From assembly GCA_016794615.1 (NCBI GenBank), contig JAEUJO010000196.1, positions 1 through 33,329 on the forward strand: a stretch of DNA of 33,329 nt, written 5' to 3'. The stretch comes from Pseudonocardia sp. Lineage in GTDB: Bacteria > Actinomycetota > Actinomycetes > Mycobacteriales > Pseudonocardiaceae. The notes below the pieces were generated by a model. The model searched no databases and was not told the DNA's origin. It saw nothing but the letters and a program-made list of their open reading frames with translations. Positions within the stretch are counted from its first letter, which is position 1, and each line of letters starts with the position of its first letter. The position numbers were made by a program, and so were the translations under genes. Below are positions 18,538-26,348 of this stretch, piece after piece.

Positions 18538-19560
18538 TTGATCAACGACGACGAACGCATCGCGCTCTTCCTCGACTACGAGAACCTGGCCATCGGTGCT
18601 CGCGAGGGATTGGGGGTGTCGCCGTTCGACTTCGGACCGGTCGCCGACGCACTGGCCGAGCGCGGCCGGGTCGTGTCCCGACGGGCCTACGCCGACTGGT
18701 CGTACTTCGCCGACGACCGCCGCCTGCTCGCCCGCGCGCAGGTCGAGCTGATCGAGATCCCGCAGCGGCTGGGCGGCTCGCGCAAGAACGCGGCCGACAT
18801 CAAGATGGCCGTCGACGCCATCGAGCTCGCGTACGAGCGCGGGTTCATCACCACGTTCGCGATCGGCACGGGCGACTCCGACTTCACCCCGCTGGTGCAC
18901 AAGCTGCGCGAGATGGACAAGCGGGTGATCGGGATCGGCGTGCAGTCGTCGACGTCGGCCCTGCTCCCGCCCGCGTGCGACGAGTTCCTGTTCTACGACC
19001 GCTTGCCCGGCGTCGACCCGCGCCTTCGCGAACGGCGGTCCCCCGCCCCCACCCCCGAGCCGGCGCCCGAGCCTTCGGTCGACGGTGCCCCCGACGTCGG
19101 CCCGCTGGTCGCCCGCACCCTCGCCGGCCTGCAGCGGCACACCGACGGCCCGGTGCTCGCCTCCCGGCTCAAGCGGGCGATCCTCCGCAAGGACCCGACG
19201 TTCGACGAGGCGGACCACGGTTTCCGCAGCTTCACCGAACTGCTGCGGCACCTCGCCGCCCAGCGGGTCGTCGAGCTGGGCGAGGGCAGCGCGCAGGGCG
19301 ATCCGCAGGTGACCTTCCCGTCGGCGGCGTCCCCGGTGGACGACGCCTTCCGCCTGCTCACCGACGTCGTCGCGGACCTCGGATCGCCGGTTCTCAGCGG
19401 CCTCAAGAACCAGCTGCGGCGCCGGGAGCCCGACTTCAGCGAGAAGCGGTTCGGCTTCGGCAGCTTCCTGTCCTTCGTCCGCGCCGCGCGGGCGCAGGGG
19501 CTGCTGGACATGGAGTGGGACGACCCGGTGGGCGACTACCGTCTGCACATCGCGGACTGA
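18538..19560 (+). CDS. NYN-domain putative RNase with two LOTUS/OST-HTH domains
   Basis: A 340-residue protein. The N-terminal NYN (PIN-like) domain, about residues 5-155, has the acidic metal-site residues in IALFLDYENLA, the KNAADIKMAVDAI helix and AIGTGDSDFTPLV. A proline-rich linker near 165-180 leads to two LOTUS/OST-HTH repeats, about 185-260 and 262-338. Each carries the FGFGSFLSF or HGFRSFTEL pattern; such domains bind RNA. I infer an endoribonuclease or RNA-processing role. The start is an unusual TTG at 18538 with AGGAGG five bases upstream, giving LINDDERIALF. It is divergent from ppdK and convergent with tetR, with seven bases between the stops. Confidence 0.88.
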   Translation: MINDDERIALFLDYENLAIGAREGLGVSPFDFGPVADALAERGRVVSRRAYADWSYFADDRRLLARAQVELIEIPQRLGGSRKNAADIKMAVDAIELAYERGFITTFAIGTGDSDFTPLVHKLREMDKRVIGIGVQSSTSALLPPACDEFLFYDRLPGVDPRLRERRSPAPTPEPAPEPSVDGAPDVGPLVARTLAGLQRHTDGPVLASRLKRAILRKDPTFDEADHGFRSFTELLRHLAAQRVVELGEGSAQGDPQVTFPSAASPVDDAFRLLTDVVADLGSPVLSGLKNQLRRREPDFSEKRFGFGSFLSFVRAARAQGLLDMEWDDPVGDYRLHIAD

Positions 19561-19567
19561 CGGGGCA

Positions 19568-20227
19568 CTAGCCGGGCAGGTCGCGCTCGAGCCCGTCCAG
19601 GAGGTCCTCCAGCGCCCGCTCGAACTCCGCGGCCGCGTGGTCCTGCGACAGGCGGTCCTCCAGCCGTCGCAGGACCGGGAAGTCCCGCAGGTCGACCGCT
19701 GGGACCGGCCGGCTGCCGAGCATGGCCGCCTCGAGCAGCAGGTGCCCGAGCAGGAAGCTGGAGAACGCGCGGTAGGCGGCCACCGCGCCGTCGTCGGTGA
19801 AGCCCCGCGCGACGAGTGTGCTGAGGAAGTCCTCGACCACCCCGAGGCCGCGCAGGGGCGGCCGCAGCCACGGCGCGGCGGGGTGTCGGGTCGCGATCAG
19901 CGGGAACGCGTGCGGGTGCTCCTGGACCAGTTGCCGGACTCCGTGGGCGAGCCACTGCAGGTAGGCCTGCCAGCTGTCGTCCGGACCGGGCCGGCCGCCG
20001 CTCGGGTCCAGGTGGAGCTGCTCGACCAGCTGGTCCACCATGCCCTCGAGCAGGTCGTCGCGCCCCGCGACATAGCGGTACAGCGACATCGCCTCGACCC
20101 CGAGCTCGGTGCCCAGCCGGCGCATGGTCAGGGCGGTCAGCCCCCTGCGGTCCACGAAGGCGATCGCGGCGGCGACGATGCGCTCGCGCGAGAGGTGCGG
20201 ACGCTCGCCGGTATCGAGGTCGCCCAT
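19568..20227 (-). CDS. TetR-family transcriptional repressor
   Basis: A 219-residue repressor. The N-terminal helix-turn-helix (about residues 13-60) reads SRERIVAAAIAFVDRRGLTA then TMRRLGTELGVEAMSLYRYV, a textbook TetR DNA-reading unit. The C-terminal domain resembles the TetR_C_1 group, with FSSFLLGHLLLEAA. The ATG at 20227 lies 38 bases from a perfect palindrome (20265-20277) that looks like its own operator, so autoregulation is likely. Only the STAS gene lies divergently beyond the operator, and no transporter or enzyme typical of TetR partners adjoins. The ligand and targets are unknown. Confidence 0.9.
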   Translation of the reverse strand: MGDLDTGERPHLSRERIVAAAIAFVDRRGLTALTMRRLGTELGVEAMSLYRYVAGRDDLLEGMVDQLVEQLHLDPSGGRPGPDDSWQAYLQWLAHGVRQLVQEHPHAFPLIATRHPAAPWLRPPLRGLGVVEDFLSTLVARGFTDDGAVAAYRAFSSFLLGHLLLEAAMLGSRPVPAVDLRDFPVLRRLEDRLSQDHAAAEFERALEDLLDGLERDLPG

Positions 20228-20264
20228 GCCGGCACACGGTAACCCCCCTCGATCGGCACCATCA

Positions 20265-20277
20265 CTTACGTCGTAAG
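20265..20277. promoter_or_regulatory. TetR-type operator palindrome
   Basis: CTTACG-T-CGTAAG is a perfect 13-base palindrome in the tetR/STAS divergent gap, AT-rich for this genome and of typical TetR-operator form. AAGGTCCC overlapping its right end (20275-20282) also matches a DosR half-site. Confidence 0.7.
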
Positions 20278-20330
20278 GTCCCGGGATCGCGCGTGCCGCA
20301 ACGGTTGTCGCAGGACGGACTGGGCGAGGA

Positions 20331-20702
20331 ATGGTCGAGGTCGAGGTCGCGCACCAGCCGGAGGGCTACGTGCTCGTCCGGCTCGCCGGCGAGATCGACA
20401 TGAGCCACCGGGCCACCGTGCAGCAGGCGTTCGGGCGTGCGTTCGCGGCGGCCGGGGCCGCGGTGGTCGTCGATCTCTGCGGGGTGCGGTTCCTGGCGGT
20501 GGCCGGAGCCGACTGGGTGGACGCCGCGGTCGGCGCGCTCCGCGACCGGGGGCGCACGGTGCGCGTGGTGTGCGCCGACCGGGGTCCGGTGTGGCGGAGC
20601 GTGTGCCTGCTCGGGCTGGACCGGCGGTGGCCGGTGCACCACGACGTCACCCGCGCGGTCGCGAGTCTCCGGCCCGGCCACGCCGGAGAGCCGGACCCCT
20701 GA
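20331..20702 (+). CDS. STAS-domain protein (anti-sigma-factor antagonist-like)
   Basis: A 123-residue protein with the STAS fold: YVLVRLAGEIDMSHRATVQQ at the front and VVVDLCGVRFLAVAGADWV near 46-63. In SpoIIAA-type antagonists the equivalent loop reads FLDSSGL and its second serine is phosphorylated by the partner anti-sigma kinase. Here it is FLAVAG, with alanine at that position (Ala58). It may therefore be a non-phosphorylatable antagonist or a sensor domain. No anti-sigma factor gene is adjacent. The ATG at 20331 directly abuts GAGGA, closer than usual, so the start is less certain. Confidence 0.75.
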   Translation: MVEVEVAHQPEGYVLVRLAGEIDMSHRATVQQAFGRAFAAAGAAVVVDLCGVRFLAVAGADWVDAAVGALRDRGRTVRVVCADRGPVWRSVCLLGLDRRWPVHHDVTRAVASLRPGHAGEPDP

Positions 20703-20727
20703 CACCCGACCACCGGCCCGCTGGCAA

Positions 20728-20741
20728 GGGCCGTTCGCCAT
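20728..20741. promoter_or_regulatory. possible DosR-like half-site upstream of the first USP gene
   Basis: GGGCCGTTCGCCAT keeps the GGGCCG half of the box seen upstream of the Acg gene but not the second half. It lies 86 bases before the USP start. Confidence 0.3.
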
Positions 20742-20813
20742 GCGCCGGGTGCCGGACCGGCTGCCTAGCCTTGGCGGTGTTCGCAGAGACGACATCACGA
20801 GTCGGAGGGCGTC

Positions 20814-21314
20814 ATGGTCAGCAGGACCGTCGTCGTCGGGGTGGACGGCTCGCCGGAGTCCCGTGCGGCGTTGCGGTTCGCGCTCGCGGACGCGCACCGG
20901 CGTGGTGCCCGGGTCAAGGCCGTCACCGCCTACCTCTCACCCGAGTACTGGGCCGCCTCGTACGGGCTGTCGGCGCTGCCGACGATCGAGGAGGTCGTCG
21001 ACGACAACGTGATCGTCGCCCGCGAGGCGCTCCGGACGGTCGTCGCCGGTGCGCCGGCCCTGGCCGACGTACCGGTCGACATCGTCGCGCTGCCCGGCGC
21101 GCCTGCGAAGGTGCTCCTCGAACAGGCGCAGAACGCCGAACTGCTCGTGGTCGGCCACCGCGGGCGCGGCGGCTTCACGAGCGCCGTGCTCGGGTCGGTC
21201 GGCATGCACTGCGTGCTGCGCGCGACCGTCCCCGTGACGGTGGTGCGCCCGCAGCAGGAGCCGACCGACACGGCGCGCTCGGACGCGGTGTCGGTCCCGG
21301 CCTCGGTGTCCTGA
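20814..21314 (+). CDS. universal stress protein (ATP-binding UspA type)
   Basis: A 166-residue single-domain UspA protein. The N-terminal VVVGVDGSPESRAALRFA is the first strand and nucleotide loop. The C-terminal GHRGRGGFTSAVLGSV fits G-2X-G-9X-G(S/T), the ATP-binding version of the fold. GCVHC-like spacing of MHCVLRATVPVTVV also matches. The ATG at 20814 has GGAGGG upstream. It is a close paralogue of the USP at 22266; the two flank the FMN reductase/dodecin pair. In mycobacteria many such proteins are induced in hypoxia through DosR. Confidence 0.92.
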   Translation: MVSRTVVVGVDGSPESRAALRFALADAHRRGARVKAVTAYLSPEYWAASYGLSALPTIEEVVDDNVIVAREALRTVVAGAPALADVPVDIVALPGAPAKVLLEQAQNAELLVVGHRGRGGFTSAVLGSVGMHCVLRATVPVTVVRPQQEPTDTARSDAVSVPASVS

Positions 21315-21326
21315 CCGGACGATCCG

Positions 21327-21542
21327 CTACGCGGTCTCCTCCACGCGGAAACCGATCTTCACGGTGACCTGCCAGTCGGCCACCGCGCCCTCGGCGAGGT
21401 GGCCGCGAACCTCGACCATCTCGAACCAGTCGATGTTGCGCAGCGTCTGGCTCGCGCGTGCCACGGCGTTGCGGATCGCGGCGTCGATGCCGTGCGGCGA
21501 TGTTCCGACGAGCTCGACGATGCGGTAGGTGTGCTCGGCCAC
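21327..21542 (-). CDS. dodecin, flavin-storage protein
   Basis: A 71-residue dodecin. Dodecins form hollow dodecamers that bind flavins (FMN/riboflavin) and sometimes coenzyme A. The sequence VAEHTYRIVELVGTSPHG, IRNAVARASQTLRNIDW and VRGHLAEGAVADWQVTVK matches the family along its whole length, including the flavin-stacking tryptophan in IDWFE. The GTG at 21542 is chosen because GAGGAG precedes it and the length then equals the family's; a longer reading adds a non-conserved tail. It lies 39 bases after the FMN reductase stop, probably in one operon. Confidence 0.9.
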   Translation of the reverse strand: MAEHTYRIVELVGTSPHGIDAAIRNAVARASQTLRNIDWFEMVEVRGHLAEGAVADWQVTVKIGFRVEETA

Positions 21543-21581
21543 GCGTTCTCCTCGCGTCGGGGGTCGCGCCATGATGTCGTG

Positions 21582-22124
21582 CTAGATCTGAGCGCGCATC
21601 GTCCGCAGCCACCGGGACGACGCGACAGCGGTCGCCAACTCCACCAGCGCCCGCCCGTGCAGCTCCGCGAGCTGCTGCGGCTCGTCGCGCAGGGCACCGC
21701 CGCCCTCCGCGAAGGCCGCCGACGGCAGGTAGAGCCCCGGCGACAGCAGCTGCGTGCCGAAGAATCCGCCCAGGATCCCGCGGACCTTCTCGACCGCGAG
21801 GAAGTGGTGGTCGCTCGCGCCGGTCAGCACCGTCGCGCAGACCGTCCCGCGCAGCGGGTCGCCCGACTCGTACGCCATCCCGCGCGGGGTGGCGTCGAGG
21901 AGCCCCTTGAGCTGGGCGGTGATGTCGGCACGGTAGGTCGGCGACGCGAACACCGCGGCGTCGGCCTCGCCGAGCGCCGCGACGGCGTCCGGGACGGGCG
22001 TGCCGGCGAGCTCCACGACGCGCGTCCGCGCGCCCTCCTGCTCGGTGCCCTGCAGCACGGCGTCCACCGCGACCCGGGTCCGCCCGCCCGCGTGCGGCGA
22101 CCCGATCACCGCCACGACCAGCAC
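21582..22124 (-). CDS. NAD(P)H-dependent FMN reductase (flavodoxin-like fold)
   Basis: A 180-residue protein of the NADPH-dependent FMN reductase family (SsuE/ArsH-like), which reduces FMN with NAD(P)H. The beginning LVVAVIGSPHAGGRT is the phosphate-binding loop of the flavodoxin-like fold. ASPTYRADITAQLKGLLD near 85-102 is the conserved second flavin loop. GTG start at 22124 with GAGGAGG upstream. It precedes the dodecin gene, so reduced flavin production and flavin storage appear linked. It shares a promoter gap with the divergent second USP gene, where DosR-like sequences cluster. Electron acceptor unknown. Confidence 0.88.
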   Translation of the reverse strand: MLVVAVIGSPHAGGRTRVAVDAVLQGTEQEGARTRVVELAGTPVPDAVAALGEADAAVFASPTYRADITAQLKGLLDATPRGMAYESGDPLRGTVCATVLTGASDHHFLAVEKVRGILGGFFGTQLLSPGLYLPSAAFAEGGGALRDEPQQLAELHGRALVELATAVASSRWLRTMRAQI

Positions 22125-22159
22125 GGCTCACCTCCTCGGCGCGCGATTCTGCCATCCGT

Positions 22160-22231
22160 CCATCCTTCGGCCCCGGCGGGAAGGTCCTTCGTCCCCTGCT
22201 GACGATCTTGGCGCGGTGGGACCGTCGGAAG
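22160..22231. promoter_or_regulatory. cluster of DosR-like sequences, FMN reductase / USP divergent gap
   Basis: Three candidates are visible: CCTTCGGCCC at 22164-22173, AGGTCCTTCGTCCC at 22182-22195 (12 of 14 against GGGACCTTCGTCCC), and GGGACCGTCGGAAG at 22218-22231. They lie 35-106 bases upstream of the USP ATG and could serve both directions. Confidence 0.5.
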
Positions 22232-22265
22232 TGTCGGACAGATGGGGGCAACGTCAGGAGGCGTC

Positions 22266-22772
22266 ATGAGCGAGCGCTATGCGGTCGTCGTGGGGGTCGA
22301 CGGTTCGCGGGAGTCACAGGCCGCGCTGCGGTTCGCCCTCGTGGATGCCGCCCGCCGTGGAGTCGGCGTGCGGGTCGTCGCCGTCTACGTCCCGCCGGAG
22401 TACTGGGCGCTCTCCTACGGCCTGACGGTGCTGCCGACACTCGACGAGCTCGACCGCGACTCCGAGCAGCTCGCCCGGGATGCCGTCGCCGCCGTCGTCG
22501 AGGTGGAGCCCCGGCTGGGCGGGGTGCCGATCGAGCTCGTCACGCTCCCGGGGCCGGCCGCGAAGGCGCTCATCGACCAGTCTCGGGACGCGGACCTGCT
22601 GGTTCTGGGGCACCGCGGGCGCGGCGCGTTCAAGAGCGCCGTGCTCGGATCGGTCGGCCTGCACTGCGTGCTGCACGCCACGTGCCCGGTCACGATCGTG
22701 CGCCCCGAGAAGGTGGCCGCGACGGTCGGGCCGGCGGAGGACGCCCGCCCCGTCTTCGTGCCGATCTACTGA
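22266..22772 (+). CDS. universal stress protein, second paralogue
   Basis: A 168-residue UspA-type protein closely resembling the first: YAVVVGVDGSRESQAALRFA at the front and GHRGRGAFKSAVLGSVG at the ATP loop (G-2X-G-9X-G-S). VYVPPEYWALSYGLTVLPT parallels the first copy's AYLSPEYWAASYGL. The ATG at 22266 has AGGAGG upstream. DosR-like sequences precede it and an IS605-like hairpin follows the stop. The pair probably arose by duplication around the FMN reductase/dodecin unit. Confidence 0.92.
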   Translation: MSERYAVVVGVDGSRESQAALRFALVDAARRGVGVRVVAVYVPPEYWALSYGLTVLPTLDELDRDSEQLARDAVAAVVEVEPRLGGVPIELVTLPGPAAKALIDQSRDADLLVLGHRGRGAFKSAVLGSVGLHCVLHATCPVTIVRPEKVAATVGPAEDARPVFVPIY

Positions 22773-22780
22773 CTCGTGAC

Positions 22781-22810
22781 ATCCTCCCCGCCGTGAGCGG
22801 CGGGGATTCC
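22781..22810. terminator. IS200/IS605-type end hairpin, now between convergent genes
   Basis: TCCCCGCCG, loop TGAG, CGGCGGGGA folds perfectly (22785-22806). The flanks GACATCC and TTCCC match the ends of IS200/IS605-family elements and their TnpB guide-RNA scaffolds. No transposase or tnpB is present. It lies ten bases after the USP stop and about 45 before the sulfatase stop, so it may serve as a two-way terminator. A plain terminator resembling the IS end by chance is the alternative. Confidence 0.6.
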
Positions 22811-22853
22811 CATGCGGCTGTGCCGCGCGCGCGGGCCGGCTGATCCGCTCAGG

Positions 22854-24512
22854 TCAGCGCCCCTGCACCTGCTCCGGCCCGAACGCCGTCAGGAACCGGT
22901 TGCGGAACGACTCCATCGGCCACACCGGAGCCTGCGGTCCCGGCCGCAGGCCCGAATCCCAACCCCAGCCCGAGATCCGGTCCAGCACCGCGGGGTCCTT
23001 CGCGACGATCGTGATCGGGACGTCGTGGCTCGCCCCGTCGCCGGTGATGAGCGTCTGCGGCTGGTGGTCACCGAGGAAGATCAGCACGAGGTTGTCGTTC
23101 CCGTAACGCTCGACGTAGGAGATCAGCGTGTCCAGCGAGTAGGCCGTCGAGTCGCGGTACGCCGCGCGCACCCGGTCGTCGTCCTTCCAGACCTCGTCCG
23201 CCGGCTCCGCGCCCTCGACCTGCGGCCCGAACACCGTGCCGTCGCCGACGGCGTCCCACGCCACCGGTTTCGGGAACGGCGTCCACGGCACGTGGCTGGA
23301 GGTCAGCTCGACCTGCGCGAACTCCGGTCCACGATCGGTCCGGCCGTGCTCGAGGCGCTCGAACGCCGACAGCGCGTACTGGTCGGGCATCGGCGAGAAG
23401 CTGAAGCCGGGGCCGCGGTAGCCCAGGCTCGGGCCGTCGTGCACGCGGTCGATCCCGAAGAAGGCGCCCTCCGGCCAGACCCGGTTGGTGGCCGGCATGA
23501 CGCTCGTGGTCTCCCAGCCCGCCCGGTGGAACGCCGAGCCGAGGGTCACCCGGTCGCTGGCGATGAGGCTGCGGTAGCGGTTCTGGTTGTCGATCTTCAC
23601 GCCGGAGTGGAGCGTCGCATGGGCCATCCAGCTGCCGCCGCCTGCCACCGGGGACGTCAGCCAGCCGCTGCGCGCGCCGTACCCGGCGGCGGCGAGCCGG
23701 GCGGTCCCGGCGTCGAGCAGCGGGTCGATCACCGGTGCGTAGCGCGGGTCCTCGACGGCGCTGCGGCCGTAGCTCTCGACGAAGGTCAGCACCACGTCCT
23801 TGCCGCGGAGCCCGGTCAGCAGCTCGTCCGGCGGGGTGGCGCGGAACGCGTCGTCGGCGGCCTGCGCGGCGAACACGCGCTCGTCGCGCAGGCTCGCCGG
23901 TATCTGGCCGGCCTGCTCGTAGGCGAGCGCGGCCGCGCCGCGGGAGGCGATCGGTACGGAGGCGACGAGCTGCGCGCCGAGGACGAGGCAGGCCACCCAG
24001 GCCACCGACAGGACGGCGACGGCCCGGCCCGCGGTGGGCCGGTGCCTGCCGGCGACCCGGGCGACCCGCACCATGGCCAGCGTTGTCGCGACGACCACGA
24101 CGACGACCAGCACGACGGCGGCGATCACCGCACCGATCGCGCCCGCGGAGCCGAACGAGCCCTCGACGAACTCCCGGGCGTTGCCGAGCAGGGCCCAGTC
24201 GAACACCGGGTCGAAGGGGCGGCCGAGCACGGACCGGAAGCCCATGTCGAGCACTCTGACGATGGTCAGGACGCCGATGCCGGCACCGCCGACCGCGGCC
24301 GCGGTGCGCCGGATCCGCGGCGGGAGCACGAGCAGGAGCGCGACGCCGAGGAGCAGCTCGACCGGGATGCGCACCAGCGCCGCGGGCGTGAGCTGGTCGA
24401 CCTCGCGGGGGAGCGCCAGCGCGAGGTAGACGATCAGGAACGCGATCGCGGTGAGCGTCGCACGGACGGCGGGGTGACTTCCGAGGCGGCGGACGCGGTC
24501 GCGGACGGTCAT
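22854..24512 (-). CDS. membrane sulfatase / LtaS-like phosphoglycerol transferase family protein
   Basis: A 552-residue integral membrane protein of the alkaline-phosphatase superfamily. About five hydrophobic segments fill residues 15-210, followed by a large outer-face domain. There VLTFVESYGRSAVEDPRYAP (about residues 250-270) marks the metal/nucleophile region and LVLIFLGDHQPQTLI near 485 gives the Asp-His metal ligands. Relatives include LtaS-like lipoteichoic acid synthases and phosphoethanolamine transferases. The nucleophile residue is not obvious to me. The ATG overlaps the stop of the upstream CDP-alcohol phosphatidyltransferase (ATGA), so the two are coupled. I infer that it modifies a surface lipid or glycolipid made by its neighbour. 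Confidence 0.85.
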   Translation of the reverse strand: MTVRDRVRRLGSHPAVRATLTAIAFLIVYLALALPREVDQLTPAALVRIPVELLLGVALLLVLPPRIRRTAAAVGGAGIGVLTIVRVLDMGFRSVLGRPFDPVFDWALLGNAREFVEGSFGSAGAIGAVIAAVVLVVVVVVATTLAMVRVARVAGRHRPTAGRAVAVLSVAWVACLVLGAQLVASVPIASRGAAALAYEQAGQIPASLRDERVFAAQAADDAFRATPPDELLTGLRGKDVVLTFVESYGRSAVEDPRYAPVIDPLLDAGTARLAAAGYGARSGWLTSPVAGGGSWMAHATLHSGVKIDNQNRYRSLIASDRVTLGSAFHRAGWETTSVMPATNRVWPEGAFFGIDRVHDGPSLGYRGPGFSFSPMPDQYALSAFERLEHGRTDRGPEFAQVELTSSHVPWTPFPKPVAWDAVGDGTVFGPQVEGAEPADEVWKDDDRVRAAYRDSTAYSLDTLISYVERYGNDNLVLIFLGDHQPQTLITGDGASHDVPITIVAKDPAVLDRISGWGWDSGLRPGPQAPVWPMESFRNRFLTAFGPEQVQGR

Positions 24513-25330
24513 CGGGCGGTGACCGATCCGGCTCCGATGCGTCGGCCCTCCACTGGGTGCCGGTCGGCCGTCCCGGGCCGGATCAGACGCGCCCGCCACA
24601 GCCACGTCACGCTCTTGCCGAACGACCAGAGCAGCGCCGCCAGCGCAGCGACGACCAGCACGCTCGCGGCCGGGTTCGCGATCAGCTGCGCGGACGCCAC
24701 GATGAGCACGACCCCCTGCAACGCAGCCACGACCTTCGCCGAACAGCGGGTCGGGAGCGCCCCCGACAGCCACGGCAGCATCCAGCTCGCGACGACGAAC
24801 CCGTAGCGCATCGCCCCGATGACCAGGGCACACGGGGTGACGAGCAGCGCCACGTGCACGCTCAGCACGAGCACGAGGAACGCGTCGACCTCCATGTCGA
24901 ACCTGGCCCCCAGTGCCGAGACCGTGCGCGTGCGCCGGGCGACCCAGCCGTCCACCCCGTCCAGCGCGAGCGCGACCGACGACAGGAGCACCAGCGTCGC
25001 GACCGGGTAGCCGTCGCCGCCCAGCCGGTCGGCGACCAGCGCGGTCACCCCCCCGACCAGGCTCGCCCGGGCCAGGGTGACGACGTCGGCGGGCCCCAAC
25101 GCAGTGGCGCCCGCCCGCCGGGCAGCTCCGCCGAGCAGGGCGGCCAGGCCGAGGGCGTACGCGACGCCGGTCAGCCAGCCGACCGGGCCGAGACCGACCT
25201 CGTAGGCCAGGGCACCGAGCAGCGCGACCTGCGCAACGGCGGCTGCGGCGAGTTGGTGGTCGACCCGTGCGGGGGCCGTGGAGTAGTCGAGCACGTTGTG
25301 ATGCACGCTCGGGCGGACGGATCGGTTCAC
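24509..25330 (-). CDS. CDP-alcohol phosphatidyltransferase
   Basis: A 273-residue multi-pass membrane enzyme that transfers a phosphoalcohol from a CDP-linked donor. The full signature D-x2-D-G-x2-A-R-x8-G-x3-D-x3-D is present in LDGVDGWVARR and ALGARFDMEVD, near residues 125-150. The family usually has six helices; the longer N-terminus here adds about two. The GTG start at 25330 lacks a clear ribosome site, so a downstream GTG is possible. Its start is only 16 bases from that of the divergent dehydrogenase gene. Its downstream partner is the sulfatase, overlapping by four bases. The alcohol acceptor is unknown. Confidence 0.88.
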   Translation of the reverse strand: MNRSVRPSVHHNVLDYSTAPARVDHQLAAAAVAQVALLGALAYEVGLGPVGWLTGVAYALGLAALLGGAARRAGATALGPADVVTLARASLVGGVTALVADRLGGDGYPVATLVLLSSVALALDGVDGWVARRTRTVSALGARFDMEVDAFLVLVLSVHVALLVTPCALVIGAMRYGFVVASWMLPWLSGALPTRCSAKVVAALQGVVLIVASAQLIANPAASVLVVAALAALLWSFGKSVTWLWRARLIRPGTADRHPVEGRRIGAGSVTAR

Positions 25331-25346
25331 TGGAAGGTGAGATTAC

Positions 25347-26348
25347 GTGGAGCACCGTGCCCGTTCCTTTTGGCTCCGTGCCCCCGGGGAGGGGGAGATC
25401 CGCACCGTCGACCTGCCCACCCCCGGGCCGGACGACGTCGTGGTCCGGACCCGGTTCTCGGCCGTCAGCCGCGGCACCGAGACGCTCGTCTTCCGCGGCG
25501 GCGTGCCCGCGAGCCAGCATGCCCGGATGCGCGCGCCGTTCCAGGTCGGGGAGTTCCCGGCGCCCGTCGAGTACGGCTATCTCAACGTGGGCGAGGTGGA
25601 GGACGGGCCCGCGGGGCTGGTGGGGAGGACCGTGTTCTGTCTCGCCCCGCACCGCACCCGGTACGTCGTCCCGGCCGGCGCGGTGACCATGGTCCCGGAC
25701 GCCGTGCCCGCGGCCCGCGCCGTGCTGGCCGGCACCGTCGAGACCGCGGTCAACGCCCTGTGGGACGCCGCTCCCCGGGTGGGCGACCGGATCGCGGTGG
25801 TCGGTGGCGGGATGGTGGGGTGCTGTGTCGCGGCCCTGCTGGCCCGCATCCCCGGGGTGCGGGTCCAGCTGGTCGACCTCGACCCGGCGCGCGCGGGCGT
25901 CGCCGCCGCGCTCGGCACCGGGTTCGCGACACCGTCCGCCGCCGCGGGCGACTGCGACCTCGTCGTGCACGCGAGCGCGACGGACGCGGGGCTGGCCCGC
26001 TCGCTGGAGCTGCTCGCCGACGAGGGCGAGGTGGTCGAGCTGAGCTGGTACGGCGACCGCCCCGTCACGCTGCCGCTCGGGGAGGCGTTCCACTCCCGGC
26101 GCTTGACGATCCGCGCGAGCCAGGTCGGCAGCATCGCCCCCGCCCGGCGCGGGCGCCGCTCGTACGCCGACCGCATGGCGCTCTCCCTGCGTCTGCTCGC
26201 GGACCCGGTGTTCGACACGCTGATCACCCGGGACATCCGGTTCGCGGACCTGCCGCGGGAGATGCCGCGGATCACCGGTGAACCGTCCGCACTGTGCGTG
26301 CGTGTCACCTACGACGAGGACGACCGGACGCCGGACAGGAGCGAATGA
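25347..26348 (+). CDS. BchC-like medium-chain dehydrogenase without the zinc cysteine
   Basis: A 333-residue medium-chain dehydrogenase/reductase. [17 protein letters not shown] near 38-54 and [11 protein letters not shown] near 72-82 resemble BchC and its relatives more than classical alcohol dehydrogenases. The usual catalytic zinc cysteine is replaced by serine in VSRGTE. The NAD(P) Rossmann loop is [16 protein letters not shown] near 151-166, ending in an acidic QLVDLD, which suggests NAD. GTG start with GGAAGGTGA upstream. It is the first gene of a six-gene rightward operon; its stop overlaps the next start (TGATG). It would oxidise or reduce an alcohol in the cluster's product, which is inference. 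Confidence 0.85.
   Translation: MEHRARSFWLRAPGEGEIRTVDLPTPGPDDVVVRTRFSAVSRGTETLVFRGGVPASQHARMRAPFQVGEFPAPVEYGYLNVGEVEDGPAGLVGRTVFCLAPHRTRYVVPAGAVTMVPDAVPAARAVLAGTVETAVNALWDAAPRVGDRIAVVGGGMVGCCVAALLARIPGVRVQLVDLDPARAGVAAALGTGFATPSAAAGDCDLVVHASATDAGLARSLELLADEGEVVELSWYGDRPVTLPLGEAFHSRRLTIRASQVGSIAPARRGRRSYADRMALSLRLLADPVFDTLITRDIRFADLPREMPRITGEPSALCVRVTYDEDDRTPDRSE

Noticed and set aside
24557..26281. rightward open frame running through the CDP-alcohol transferase and the dehydrogenase
   Set aside because: It is out of frame with the dehydrogenase and antisense to the transferase, and has no family motif.
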